From NCBI GenBank assembly GCA_023265395.1, contig JAHFTX010000014.1, positions 1 through 57,729 on the forward strand: a stretch of 57,729 nt of DNA, read 5' to 3'. The notes under the pieces were generated by a model, which did no database searches, was not told the origin of the DNA, and saw only the letters and a program-made list of their open reading frames with translations. The translations under genes were made by a program, and so were the position numbers. The stretch comes from Thermoplasmata archaeon. GTDB taxonomy: Archaea; Thermoplasmatota; DTKX01; JAHFTX01. Shown here one piece after another: positions 18,649 through 27,051 of this stretch (the first letter of the stretch is position 1; each line of letters begins with the position of its first letter).

Positions 18649-19062
18649 CTATTCCATCTCGGCGATGGCGCGCCGCAGGTGGTCGCGGTAGGCCGTCGCT
18701 CCCATCAGGTGGGCCGTCGCATCGGGAGAGCGGGGCTGCACCCGGATCAACCACCCCTTGCCGTAGGGGTCGCTGTTGATCTGCTGGGGTTCGCGCACCA
18801 GCTCCCCGTTGACCGCCTGGACCTTGCCCGTGACGGGGCAGACGAGCTTGCCCACCCACTTGCCCGTCTCGAGGGTGCCGAAGTGGCCGTCGTGCTCGAC
18901 GCTGCTGCCGACCGCCACCAGCTCGACGAAGGCGACATCGCCCGCCGTCGCTTGGGCGAAGTCGGTCCAGCCCACCTCCAGTCCCTTGGGGGTGGTGCGA
19001 ACCCAGAAGTGCTCGGGGTGGTAGCGCAGCTCCTCTGGGACCGCGAAGTCCTCGAGCTTCAT
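18649..19062 (-). CDS. Second, divergent glycine cleavage H-like protein
   Basis: A 137 aa lipoyl-carrier fold protein. The N-terminus ELRYHPEHFWVRTT and the C-terminus INSDPYGKGWLIRV match H protein. At the lipoylation turn the usual ESVKAxSD is replaced by LETGKWVGK; Lys68 still aligns with the lipoyl lysine, and an extra Lys72 is present. It may serve a different partner, such as lipoate transfer/relay or another lipoyl complex, rather than glycine cleavage; this is inference. It is not next to gcv genes; it is divergent from the aminotransferase gene and converges with the signal peptidase gene. The ATG at 19062 has a TATA-like element just upstream. Confidence 0.82.
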   Translation of the reverse strand: MKLEDFAVPEELRYHPEHFWVRTTPKGLEVGWTDFAQATAGDVAFVELVAVGSSVEHDGHFGTLETGKWVGKLVCPVTGKVQAVNGELVREPQQINSDPYGKGWLIRVQPRSPDATAHLMGATAYRDHLRRAIAEME

Positions 19063-19084
19063 GACGGTGGCACCTGCGATGGGC

Positions 19085-19093
19085 GTTATAGGC
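19085..19093 (-). promoter_or_regulatory. TATA-like element for the second H protein
   Basis: The minus strand reads GCCTATAAC about 25-30 bases before the ATG at 19062, predicting a nearly leaderless mRNA. Confidence 0.5.
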
Positions 19094-19129
19094 TTGGCGG
19101 AGCGCGGAGGCAGCGGCGCTGCCCCACCC

Positions 19130-19137
19130 TTGATAGG
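19130..19137 (+). promoter_or_regulatory. TATA-like element for the aminotransferase operon
   Basis: TTGATAGG lies 22-29 bases upstream of the ATG at 19159, consistent with leaderless transcription. Confidence 0.4.
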
Positions 19138-19158
19138 GGGGACCCCACTTGCCCCGCC

Positions 19159-20376
19159 ATGGGCTTCCGGCCCGAGCGGCTCTTTGCGGCGCGGGCCCAC
19201 CGGCTGCAGCCGAGCGAGATCCGGCAGATCCTGCGCCTGACGTTGCGCCCCGACGTGGTCAGCTTCGCCGGTGGGCTGCCCGACCCGGCGAGCTTCCCCC
19301 TCGAACTGATCCGCACGCTCAGCGCCCAAGTGCTCGATCAGCACGGTCCCGAAGCACTGCAGTATGGCCTGACGATGGGCGTGCCCGAGCTGCGCGAGGC
19401 CATCGCGCAGCTGATGCGTCGCGAAGGGGTGCAGACCGACCCCGAGCAGGTGATCGTCACCTCCGGGTCGCAGCAGGGGCTGAGCCTGACGGCGACGTTG
19501 CTGCTCGAGCCCAAGGACCACGTCATCGTCGGATCGCCCACCTACCTCGGCCTCAAGCTGCTGGCGACCTTCCACGAGGCGATCGCCGACCCGGTGCCGG
19601 TCGATGACGAAGGGATGGACCCCCAAGCCGTCGAGGACCTGCTGCGCCGCCGCGCACAGGAAGGGACCCCGGTCAAGTTCGTCTACGCGATGCCCACCTT
19701 CCAGAACCCCTCGGGGGTCACGATCAGCAGTTCGCGGCGCCGCGCGCTGGTCGACGTCGTCGCCGCCTACGACACGCTGCTGGTCGAGGACGACCCCTAC
19801 AGCCGGTTGCGCTTCGCCGGCGACCATCAGCGCCCGCTCATCGGCTACGACGACGAGGGGCACGTGCTCTACCTCTCGACCTTCAGCAAGCTGCTCGCCC
19901 CCGGCTTCCGCATCGGATGGGCCCAGGGCCACCCCTCCATCCTCGAGAAGTTCAACCTCACCAAGCAATCGCGGGACCTGCACACCAACAGCTTCGGCCA
20001 ATACCTGACCGCGGCCTACCTTCGGGAAGGGCACCTCGACCGCCACGTTGCGACCATCTGCGCGCTCTACAAGCGAAAGTGCGAGGCGATGCTTCTGGCG
20101 ATCGACCACCACTTCCCCCCCGAGGTCACGGTGACGCGACCCCAGGGTGGCCTGTTCACCTGGGCGGTCTGCCCGCCGCAGGTCGACACCGGGGTGCTGC
20201 TGCCACGGGCGATCGAGCAGAAGGTCGCCTTCGTCACGGGCCGTTCCTTCTACACCGACCCGGGTGCCGGCGCCAACGCCATGCGGCTCAACTTCAGCCA
20301 CCCACCGCTGGAGCGGATCGGGCCGGGCATCGAGCGCCTCGGCGGCGTGCTGCGCACCGCGATGGTGGCGCGCTAG
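19159..20376 (+). CDS. Class I/II PLP aminotransferase (LysN/2-aminoadipate type)
   Basis: Transfers amino groups between an amino acid and a 2-oxo acid. The 405 aa protein resembles the 2-aminoadipate, branched-chain and aromatic aminotransferases related to the catalytic domain of MocR proteins. It has DVVSFAGGLPDPASFP (32-47), YGLTMGVPELREAIA (69-83), SGSQQGLSL (102-110), the PTFQNPSGVT stretch, EDDPYSRLRF, and the PLP lysine Lys244 in STFSKLLAPGFRIGW. The next gene starts 23 bases after its stop and encodes an amino-acid dehydrogenase. Together they could couple transamination to oxidative deamination of glutamate in amino-acid catabolism. The specific substrate is not determinable. Confidence 0.9.
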   Translation: MGFRPERLFAARAHRLQPSEIRQILRLTLRPDVVSFAGGLPDPASFPLELIRTLSAQVLDQHGPEALQYGLTMGVPELREAIAQLMRREGVQTDPEQVIVTSGSQQGLSLTATLLLEPKDHVIVGSPTYLGLKLLATFHEAIADPVPVDDEGMDPQAVEDLLRRRAQEGTPVKFVYAMPTFQNPSGVTISSSRRRALVDVVAAYDTLLVEDDPYSRLRFAGDHQRPLIGYDDEGHVLYLSTFSKLLAPGFRIGWAQGHPSILEKFNLTKQSRDLHTNSFGQYLTAAYLREGHLDRHVATICALYKRKCEAMLLAIDHHFPPEVTVTRPQGGLFTWAVCPPQVDTGVLLPRAIEQKVAFVTGRSFYTDPGAGANAMRLNFSHPPLERIGPGIERLGGVLRTAMVAR

Positions 20377-20399
20377 GCCGCCCCGTGGGGGAGAGGACG

Positions 20400-21590
20400 A
20401 TGTGCCCCCTGGTGGAGGTCGACGCCGACAGCGACCGCGAGCTGCACCACGTCGCACTACCCTACGGCATCGACGGCTGGGTCGCCATCGACCGGCTCGT
20501 CAACGGCGTCGCCGCCGGTGGGTTGCGGGTCCACCGGAGCGTCGATGCCGCCGAGGTGCGCGCCCTGGCGTCGGCCATGAGCGACAAGTGGGCGCTCATG
20601 GGCATCCCCCTTGGCGGCGCCAAGGCGGGCATCGCCGCACCAGCTGACCACCCGCACAAGGGTCGCCTGCTCGAGGCCTTCGCGGAGCACCTCTCCCCGC
20701 TGCTGCAGGAGCGGCTGATCACCGGGCCCGACATGGGGACGACCTTCCCCGAGCTCGAGTCGGTCTTCGCCATCGCTGGGGTCGATCCCATCGCCCAGCT
20801 GTGGGACGCCGCGCCGGTAGGACCTTACCGGCCTCCCGCAGGGCTGACCCTGCACGAGCTCGGGACGCTGCAGGTGCCCGACATCACCGGGCGGGGGGTA
20901 GGGGCTGCAGCCCTTGCCGCGATGGGCTCCGCAGGGGTCGACATCGCGGTGGCCACGGCGGCGGTGCAGGGGTTCGGCGCTGTCGGTGCAGCCGCCGCGG
21001 AGGAGTTCGTCCGCCACGGGGGGCGCGTCGTCGCCATCGCCGACGAGCTGGGGAGCCTCTGTGCCGAGGCACTGCCCATCACCTCGCTGCGCAGGATCAC
21101 CGACGCTCACGGACGCGTCGACCGCGCCGCGCTCGCCGCGGGCACTACCGCTGCATTGCAGGCCGTGCGCCAGCAGGGTCCCGACGCCTGGTGGCAGCAG
21201 GAGGTGACCCTGCTCATCCCCGCGGCCGTCGCCGATGCGATCACCCCGGCGATGGTGCCGCAGCTGCGCTGCCAGGCGCTGATCGAGGGCGGTAACATCG
21301 TCGCCTCGCCATCGGTCGAGGAGGCGTTGGTGCGCCGCGGTGTCAAGGTGGTGCCCGACGTCATCGCCGGAGCCGGGCTCGCCTGCGCCTTTGGGTTGCT
21401 GGGCACCGGCCAGGCTCCCTTGGAGAACCTGGGCACGCTCACGCTCCATCGCATCGCCGGGGCGACCCATGCGCTGTTGCACACCGGCTTGGAGCCGCGA
21501 GCGGCGGTGCGCGAGCTCGTCGCGCAGATCGAAGCGGTGCCACAGGATTCCGGAGAGGTCGTGCCATGGCTTGTGCGGGAGGACTATTAG
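20400..21590 (+). CDS. Glu/Leu/Phe/Val-type amino-acid dehydrogenase
   Basis: NAD(P)-dependent oxidative deamination of an amino acid to the 2-oxo acid. The 396 aa protein has the substrate-site lysines in GGLRVHRS, MSDKWALMG (Lys63) and LGGAKAGI (Lys75), then TGPDMGT, and a Rossmann domain starting VQGFGAVGAAAAEEF. The dinucleotide domain ends with ALIEGGNIVAS. The length is slightly short for a glutamate dehydrogenase and nearer leucine/phenylalanine-type enzymes. GAGAGGA precedes the ATG at 20400. It is probably an operon with the aminotransferase; it would regenerate 2-oxoglutarate or oxidise a branched or aromatic amino acid. Confidence 0.88.
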   Translation: MCPLVEVDADSDRELHHVALPYGIDGWVAIDRLVNGVAAGGLRVHRSVDAAEVRALASAMSDKWALMGIPLGGAKAGIAAPADHPHKGRLLEAFAEHLSPLLQERLITGPDMGTTFPELESVFAIAGVDPIAQLWDAAPVGPYRPPAGLTLHELGTLQVPDITGRGVGAAALAAMGSAGVDIAVATAAVQGFGAVGAAAAEEFVRHGGRVVAIADELGSLCAEALPITSLRRITDAHGRVDRAALAAGTTAALQAVRQQGPDAWWQQEVTLLIPAAVADAITPAMVPQLRCQALIEGGNIVASPSVEEALVRRGVKVVPDVIAGAGLACAFGLLGTGQAPLENLGTLTLHRIAGATHALLHTGLEPRAAVRELVAQIEAVPQDSGEVVPWLVREDY

Positions 21591-21767
21591 CCCCCCGGCC
21601 CTCGCCACCCACAGGTGATCGAGCCAGCCGGACCCTCCCCCACGATTCCCCGGAGGGCGGTCCTGGGACCGCACCCATGAAGGCGGGGTAAGGAATCAAG
21701 CATCTCTGGGGAGTTGTCCATCCCGCACTGAACTATCGACGGATGAAGAGGACGCGACATCGACGAG

Positions 21768-21774
21768 AAGGAGG
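21768..21774 (+). promoter_or_regulatory. Strong ribosome binding site deciding the NYN-protein start
   Basis: AAGGAGG is placed seven bases before the ATG at 21782, whereas the in-frame ATG at 21743 has no such site. It is the basis for choosing 21782. Confidence 0.6.
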
Positions 21775-21781
21775 CTTGCAG

Positions 21782-22945
21782 ATGGCTGGGGAGACGGTCG
21801 AGGTCTTTGGTGATACGCCTGCCGACCCACGGAGCCTCGGGGCTGAGCAGGTATTGGAATGGATCTCGGCTCGTGCCGCCGAGGGGGCCGACCTGGTCAA
21901 CCTGTACTTGCAACGTGACACCTTCTGGGTCTATACACGGGCGCGCTACCATTTCGGGACCTGGCGGGAGGCGTGCGCCCAGGCCGGGTCGCCATTGCCC
22001 AAGAACGCGACCCCCCTCTCCGACCTTAGCCAACGCATCGACTGGTGGCGCTGTGAGGTCAGACAATCCCGAAGGGAATCCTTCGGGACGGTCCTGCATT
22101 ACCTCTATCGCGAAGGGGTGGATGTCTCGGCAACCGGGCTGAAAGGCTCTCCCTACTTCGATCTGTACACCGACGCCTGCAACCTTTTCGGTAGCTTCAA
22201 CAACGGTTTGGAGTACGCCGATATCCCGGTGGAGCAGGTCGCACCCGGTGAGGCTCGGACCAACCTCAAGACCGGGCTTTTCTACCCCGACAACGCGGAC
22301 GTGCTCGAGAATGCCGTCTCCCTCTACCGGCTCGACGAAAGTCCGGAGCGGAACAAGCGCCTTGCGCAGTTGAGGCTGAGGGAACCGCCCGTACGCAAGA
22401 TCGCCGCCTTCGAGCTAGATCGAAGCAACGTGCTGGTCGACGGCGCCAACCTGGCGTACGGCCGTGGCCGAGAACCCTCGCTCCACTGCTTGCAGCTGGT
22501 GGAGGATGAGGTGCTGCGGCTGGGGTTCGGCCGCAGCCAGCTCCGGTATTTCTTCGACGCGGCCTTTCGGTATCGTCTGGCCAAGGTGTCCCCTGCAGAT
22601 GCCATCGAATACGAGGATCGCTTCCAGCAGGACACCCGCTATTCCCAGTCGCCCGCGGGGGAGCAGGCCGACGCGCTCATCCTCCGCTACGGGGTCGAAC
22701 TCCTCGAACGCGATCCAAGCTGCCCCCCGCTGATACTCTCCAACGACGGCTATCGCGACTACTTCACCGCTCACCCCGCGCTGGCGAAGCTGCAGCCCTA
22801 CAAGCAGGGCGTGACGTTCGTCGAGGATCTGGGAGGGATGCGTGCATTGATTACCCCATTCCGACCGGGAGAGCAGCACGCAGGCACGGAAGCTCAAGGT
22901 GCGCCGGAGCATCGGAAGGGGGCCCGAGGTGGGCAGGACCCCTAG
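21782..22945 (+). CDS. Repeat-NYN domain ribonuclease-like protein
   Basis: A 387 aa protein with an unusual composition. Near residues 37-72, DLVNLYLQR followed by TRARYHFGTWREACAQAGSP resembles the small DNA-binding repeat found beside HNH and homing endonucleases (xxRFGSWxxAxxAAG). The C-terminal part, from about 216 (NVLVDGANLAYGRG) through ADALILRYGVELL to LILSNDGYRDYF, resembles the NYN/PIN-like nuclease fold of Zc3h12a RNases, with acidic residues in place of the metal ligands. Inferred role: nucleic-acid cleavage guided by a DNA- or RNA-binding module. The gene is less GC-rich than its neighbours and its stop overlaps by 4 bases the convergent PD-(D/E)XK-like gene. This is a possible transferred or defence-type pair. 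Confidence 0.65.
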   Translation: MAGETVEVFGDTPADPRSLGAEQVLEWISARAAEGADLVNLYLQRDTFWVYTRARYHFGTWREACAQAGSPLPKNATPLSDLSQRIDWWRCEVRQSRRESFGTVLHYLYREGVDVSATGLKGSPYFDLYTDACNLFGSFNNGLEYADIPVEQVAPGEARTNLKTGLFYPDNADVLENAVSLYRLDESPERNKRLAQLRLREPPVRKIAAFELDRSNVLVDGANLAYGRGREPSLHCLQLVEDEVLRLGFGRSQLRYFFDAAFRYRLAKVSPADAIEYEDRFQQDTRYSQSPAGEQADALILRYGVELLERDPSCPPLILSNDGYRDYFTAHPALAKLQPYKQGVTFVEDLGGMRALITPFRPGEQHAGTEAQGAPEHRKGARGGQDP

Positions 22946-23517
22946 CTCCGGAGGTCGCTCTCGGCCTTCGCGGAATGTCCGCCCGTGCCTGATGCTGAAA
23001 TGCGCCAAGCTCGCAATGCACCAAGATCCTCTATGGCCACGGCCCCCATGTCTTTGAAACGATGGCTGGGACGGCGGCCGATGGTCTGGAGACGGGACTC
23101 ACACCAGCGGGTCACCCCTTCAGTGGCCGGAAAGAGAAGGACCAACGAGGTCAGCCGTTGATGAGGGAGCAGCCGTCCACGCTTGCTGAGATCCTTCTCG
23201 ACCTCCTCGATTGACCCTCGGACGCCGCTCCGCGCACAGACGATCGTCTTGACCTCGACCCATCGCTCCCTGGTCTCTGTCTTCCACCAGAGATCGCACT
23301 GTTCGTATTTCCTGCCCTCCTTGAGCGGATACTTGTGCTCCCCCTCAAGGGCGGTCAGGGACAGCTGGTCGCGCTGGGATTGGAGGGCCGCAAGGGCCTC
23401 AACGAGGATCCATCTTTCAATTTTCATCCCGGAACCTTGGCCGCGATCGACGGCACATGAAAGCTGACGACCCTTGTCCTCGAGGGCCCCAACAATCGTT
23501 CGGAAGGGATCGGGCAT
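22942..23517 (-). CDS. PD-(D/E)XK nuclease-like protein
   Basis: A 191 aa protein without a clear named family. Residues 70-90 contain YEQCDLWWKT...RWVEVKTI, that is Asp followed by Glu-x-Lys on the next strand, preceded by an upstream Glu-containing helix. This is the active-site pattern of PD-(D/E)XK nucleases (restriction and repair enzymes). ERWILVEALAAL upstream could be the first helix carrying the other acidic residue. It converges with the repeat-NYN gene, the last 4 bases overlapping, and shares its less GC-rich composition. The start is the ATG at 23517 (MPDPFRTIVG); upstream in-frame sequence is low quality. A defence or mobile role is inference only. Confidence 0.55.
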   Translation of the reverse strand: MPDPFRTIVGALEDKGRQLSCAVDRGQGSGMKIERWILVEALAALQSQRDQLSLTALEGEHKYPLKEGRKYEQCDLWWKTETRERWVEVKTIVCARSGVRGSIEEVEKDLSKRGRLLPHQRLTSLVLLFPATEGVTRWCESRLQTIGRRPSHRFKDMGAVAIEDLGALRAWRISASGTGGHSAKAESDLRS

Positions 23518-23629
23518 AGGGGTTCGCTCTACGGGGGGAAGGCGATAAGCAATCCCCCTCCAGAGCGAGAAGGGCCGCGCGCGGCCCCCCCCCACGACCG
23601 CCTAGCGTTGTGGGGGTCTGCGCGGCGCC

Positions 23630-25111
23630 CTAGGGGCTCGGGGGGTGCTCCATGCGGAAGCTCAGGCGCGGGTGGCGCGCGGCGTTGACCTCGTCGACGC
23701 GGCTGACCGAGGTGTGGTAGGGCGCGTTGCGCACCAGCGTCGGGTCCTCGGTGGCGATGCTCTTCATCGCGGCGATGAAGCGGTCGAGCTCCTCCTTGGG
23801 CTCGCTCTCGGTGGGCTCGATCATGATCGCCTCGTGGACCAGCAGCGGAAAGTAGACCGTCGGGGCGTAGAAGCCATAGTCGAGCAGCCGCTTGCCGATG
23901 TCGAGCGCGCGGACGTTGCGCTCCTCCTTGAGCTTCTGGGCGGAGAGCACGAACTCGTGCTTGCGCAGCCCCGGGAAGGGCAGGTCGTAGGTGCCCTCGA
24001 GGGCGGCGCGCAGGTAGTTGGCGTTGAGCACCGCGACCTCGGTCAGCGCGGTCGCGCCCTGGGCACCCAGGCACTTGAGGTAGCTCCACGAGCGTAGCAC
24101 CGCCGCCGTCGAGCCCTGCCAGGAGCGGACCTTGCCCACCGACTTGGGTCGGTCGGTGTCCCAGTAGTAGCGCGTGCCGTCGTAGGCGGCCATCGGGATC
24201 GGCAGGTAGGGAGCGAGGGCTTCCGACGCACCCACCGGACCCGAGCCGGGTCCGCCGCCGCCGTGGGGTACCGCCAGGGTCTTGTGGAGGTTGAAGTGGA
24301 CGACGTCGAAGCCCATGTCGCCGGGGCGGCACTTGCCCAGGATGGCGTTGAAGTTGGCACCGTCGTAGTAGAGCAACCCGCCCGCCTCGTGGACGATGGC
24401 GGCGATCTCCGCGACGTCGCGCTCGAAGATCCCCAGGGTGTTGGGGTTGGTCAGCATCAGCGCCGCGGTGCGGTCGCTGACGGCGCCCTTGAGCCGCTCG
24501 AGGTCGACCTGGCCCTCCTTGGAGGGGATCTCCAGCACCTCGAAGTTGAGCATCCCAGCCGTGGCGGGGTTGGTGCCATGGGCGGTGTCGGGGACGATCA
24601 CCTGGTCGCGTTGCGTCTGGCGGTGGTCCTGGTGGTAGGCATCGATCAGCAGCAGCCCCGTGAACTCGCCATGGGCGCCGGCGGCGGGCTGCAGCGTGAC
24701 CTCGTGCATCCCGGCGATCTCGGCCAGCCACGTCTGCATCTCGTAGAGGGCGCCGATGGTGCCCTGGAGCGTGCTCTCGTCCTGCGCCGGGTGCTGCGCG
24801 GCGATCCCCGGCAACCATACCGTCTCATCGCAGATCTTGGGGTTGTACTTCATCGTGCAGCTGCCCAGCGGGTACATGCCGCTGTCGACGCCGAAGTTGC
24901 GGTTGGACAGGCGCGTGAAGTGGCGCACCACGACGTTCTCGGCGACATCGGGCCAGCGCAGGTGTGTGCGCCGGAGGGTGACAGGCACCAGCCCCTCGAG
25001 GTCCTCCTCGGGCAGGGTGGCCGCTCGCGAAGGGCCGCCCCCGCGCTCGAGCAGCGGCGGCTCCTTCCAGCGCCCCTGGCGATAGCCCGCCGGCTCGTGC
25101 TGGCTGCTCAC
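23630..25111 (-). CDS. gcvPB: Glycine dehydrogenase (decarboxylating) subunit 2
   Basis: With GcvPA forms the PLP-dependent P protein that decarboxylates glycine and loads aminomethyl onto H protein. The 493 aa subunit carries the PLP site: Lys277 in HFNLHKTLAVPHGGGGPGSGP. It also has LYPLGSCTMKYNP-like MYPLGSCTMKYNP (79-91), QPAAGAHGEF (141-150) and DTAHGTNPA (175-183), all family signatures. The start is a GTG whose G-T-G-A overlaps the stop of gcvPA, indicating translational coupling. This is the last gene of a thioredoxin-gcvPA-gcvPB operon. Confidence 0.96.
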   Translation of the reverse strand: MSSQHEPAGYRQGRWKEPPLLERGGGPSRAATLPEEDLEGLVPVTLRRTHLRWPDVAENVVVRHFTRLSNRNFGVDSGMYPLGSCTMKYNPKICDETVWLPGIAAQHPAQDESTLQGTIGALYEMQTWLAEIAGMHEVTLQPAAGAHGEFTGLLLIDAYHQDHRQTQRDQVIVPDTAHGTNPATAGMLNFEVLEIPSKEGQVDLERLKGAVSDRTAALMLTNPNTLGIFERDVAEIAAIVHEAGGLLYYDGANFNAILGKCRPGDMGFDVVHFNLHKTLAVPHGGGGPGSGPVGASEALAPYLPIPMAAYDGTRYYWDTDRPKSVGKVRSWQGSTAAVLRSWSYLKCLGAQGATALTEVAVLNANYLRAALEGTYDLPFPGLRKHEFVLSAQKLKEERNVRALDIGKRLLDYGFYAPTVYFPLLVHEAIMIEPTESEPKEELDRFIAAMKSIATEDPTLVRNAPYHTSVSRVDEVNAARHPRLSFRMEHPPSP

Positions 25112-26460
25112 CGGTGCGCCTCCAGCACCTTCACGAACGCATCCATCTGCGCCTTGGTGGTCAGCTCGGTGACCGCGCTGAGGGTCGCTTGGCCCAGCTC
25201 GGGGAAGTTGGCGTGCAGCTTGGTGCCGCCGAGGATGCGCGCATCGAGCAGCGCCTTGTGCAGCGTCTTGGCCGAGCCCTGGGTGCGCCAGGCGAACTCA
25301 TTGAAGAATGGCGCATCGAAGATCGGGGCCTCATAGCCCTCGAGGGCGTCGATGCGCCGGGCGAAGTCCCGCGCGCTGCGCGCCAGCTGGGTCGAGAGTC
25401 GCCGCAGGCCGCTGCGCCCCAGCAGCGCCATGTAGGTGACGGCAGCCAGCGCGCAGAGCGCCTGGTTGGTGCAGATGTTGGAGGTCGCCTTGCTGCGGCG
25501 GATGTGTTGCTCGCGCGTCTGCAGGGTCAGGCAGTAGGCATCGTCCCCGCGGGCGTCGGAGGTGCGCCCGACCACGCGGCCGGGGAGCTGGCGCATCAGC
25601 GTGCGGCTGACGGCAAAGATCCCAAAGTGCGGCCCGCCGCCCCAGAGCGGGTTGCCCAGGGGCTGGCCTTCGCCCACGACGATGTCGGCGCCATAGTCGC
25701 CAGGGGCCTTGGCGATGCCCAGCGACAAGGGGTTGACGCCGACGATCAGCAGCGCACCGACCTTGTGGGCGGCATCGGCGATCTCACCGATGGAAGCCTC
25801 CCAGCTGCCCAGGTAGGCGGGGTTCTCGACATACAGCGCGGCGGTCTGGTCGCTCAGCAGGCCGCGAAGGGCTGCCAGGTCGAGCGTCCCGCTCATCGGG
25901 TCGAGCGGGCAGGCGTCGACCGTCACCGGCGTGCGGTGGAGGTAGTTGTCGACCACCGATCGCTTGTCGGGGTCCATCACCGCCGGGACGACGACCCGGT
26001 GGCGGTTGGTGTGGCGCACGGCCAAGCGCAGCGCCTCGCCGACGGCGGTGTGGCCATCGTAGACCGAGCTGTTGACGACGTCGAGCCCCACCAGCTCGGC
26101 CAGATAGGACTGGTACTCGTAGAGCGCTTGCAGCGACCCTTGGCTGGCCTCGGCCTGGTAGGGGGTGTAGGCGGTGTAGAACTCGCTGCGGCCGATGATG
26201 TGCTTGACCGCCGCAGGGGTGTGGTGGTGGTAGACACCGCCGCCAAGGAAGCAGGCCAAGCTGTCGGCGCTGCCGTTCTTGGCCAAGGTGGCCGTGATCT
26301 CCTGCCACGCCTGCGCCTGGGAGCGACCTGCCGGCAGGTGGAGCTGCTTGAGGCGCAGGGAGGCGGGGATGTCCGAGAAGAGCGCGTCGGTGCTCTGGAT
26401 CCCCAGGGCCTGCATCAGTGGCGCGCGGTCGTCGTCGCTGGGGATCCACTCGTGGCCCAT
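25108..26460 (-). CDS. gcvPA: Glycine dehydrogenase (decarboxylating) subunit 1
   Basis: The partner of GcvPB in the two-subunit P protein typical of archaea and many anaerobes. The 450 aa protein has the family start MGHEWIPS-DDDRAPLMQALG, a glycine-rich loop in CFLGGGVYHHHTPAAV, FYTAYTPYQAEASQGSLQ, SVYDGHTAVGEA, and GGGPHFGIFAVSRTLMRQLPGR, all recognisable from the family. The ATG at 26460 is chosen from this start. Its stop overlaps the gcvPB GTG. A thioredoxin-like gene lies 73 bases upstream on the same strand. Confidence 0.96.
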   Translation of the reverse strand: MGHEWIPSDDDRAPLMQALGIQSTDALFSDIPASLRLKQLHLPAGRSQAQAWQEITATLAKNGSADSLACFLGGGVYHHHTPAAVKHIIGRSEFYTAYTPYQAEASQGSLQALYEYQSYLAELVGLDVVNSSVYDGHTAVGEALRLAVRHTNRHRVVVPAVMDPDKRSVVDNYLHRTPVTVDACPLDPMSGTLDLAALRGLLSDQTAALYVENPAYLGSWEASIGEIADAAHKVGALLIVGVNPLSLGIAKAPGDYGADIVVGEGQPLGNPLWGGGPHFGIFAVSRTLMRQLPGRVVGRTSDARGDDAYCLTLQTREQHIRRSKATSNICTNQALCALAAVTYMALLGRSGLRRLSTQLARSARDFARRIDALEGYEAPIFDAPFFNEFAWRTQGSAKTLHKALLDARILGGTKLHANFPELGQATLSAVTELTTKAQMDAFVKVLEAHR

Positions 26461-26533
26461 CGTCGCCGCTCCGGGCCGCTGCAAGCAGGATTCCCCAGAT
26501 AGCCCTTTGGGCAGGCGCCCAAGGGCTGCGAGC

Positions 26534-26983
26534 TCAGGCGCCGCGCAGCGTCGCGCGCAGGTGCACCGGCGCCGAGGAATCGGGCATGGTCCCGTCGTTG
26601 CACAAGGCGCGGAACTGCGCCGCGTCGAGCGCACCGACGACTCGCTGCTGCAGCTGCGCCGCCTCGAAGCGCAGCGTCACCGGGACGGCATCACCGATGC
26701 CGTAGCGGGTCAGGAAGGCGTTCTCGACCTCGACGTCGCCCTGCAGCCCCGCCGCACGGATCATCCATGGGAGTTGCAGGTGGATGTGGCCCAGCCCCAG
26801 GGTGGAGGCGCGCGCCAGCTCCGGCGCGAGTCGGTCCACGGTCTGCTTGTAGGGGCCGCACGCGGGGCAGAGGTGGTGCCACACCACCACCACCGCGGTC
26901 TGGTGGGTGCGCAGGAGCCATCCGAATCGGCGCTCGTCACGCAAGCGCCAGAAGCGCCCATCGACCAGCAGCGGCTCCCCCAT
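26534..26983 (-). CDS. Thioredoxin-like protein of the gcvP operon
   Basis: A 149 aa thioredoxin-fold protein. Residues 31-44 (VVVVWHHLCPACGP) hold a CxxC redox centre, Cys39 and Cys42, with the sequence CPAC, followed by a helix YKQTVDRLAPEL and a cis-proline site (AVPVTL, Pro101). There is no signal peptide, so it should be cytoplasmic. Its position just upstream of gcvPA-gcvPB suggests a redox link to the glycine system, such as reducing lipoamide, or simple co-regulation; this is inference. The divergent RDD gene shares the promoter region. Confidence 0.75.
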   Translation of the reverse strand: MGEPLLVDGRFWRLRDERRFGWLLRTHQTAVVVVWHHLCPACGPYKQTVDRLAPELARASTLGLGHIHLQLPWMIRAAGLQGDVEVENAFLTRYGIGDAVPVTLRFEAAQLQQRVVGALDAAQFRALCNDGTMPDSSAPVHLRATLRGA

Positions 26984-27021
26984 TTCCGTCCCAGGGCAGA
27001 CGAAGGGGTTCCCAAGGAAAG

Positions 27022-27030
27022 GCTTTAGCG
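27022..27030. promoter_or_regulatory. Divergent TATA-like element between thioredoxin and RDD genes
   Basis: GCTTTAGCG reads as CTTTAGC toward the RDD gene (about 26 bases before its ATG) and GCTAAAGC toward the thioredoxin gene. One near-palindromic element may serve both directions. Confidence 0.4.
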
Positions 27031-27051
27031 CGACGCCCCTTACGCACGGCC

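Noticed and set aside
21591-21781. Possible structured RNA or tRNA in the gap before the NYN gene
   Set aside because: I could not form a cloverleaf or a convincing long hairpin; it most likely holds the promoter.
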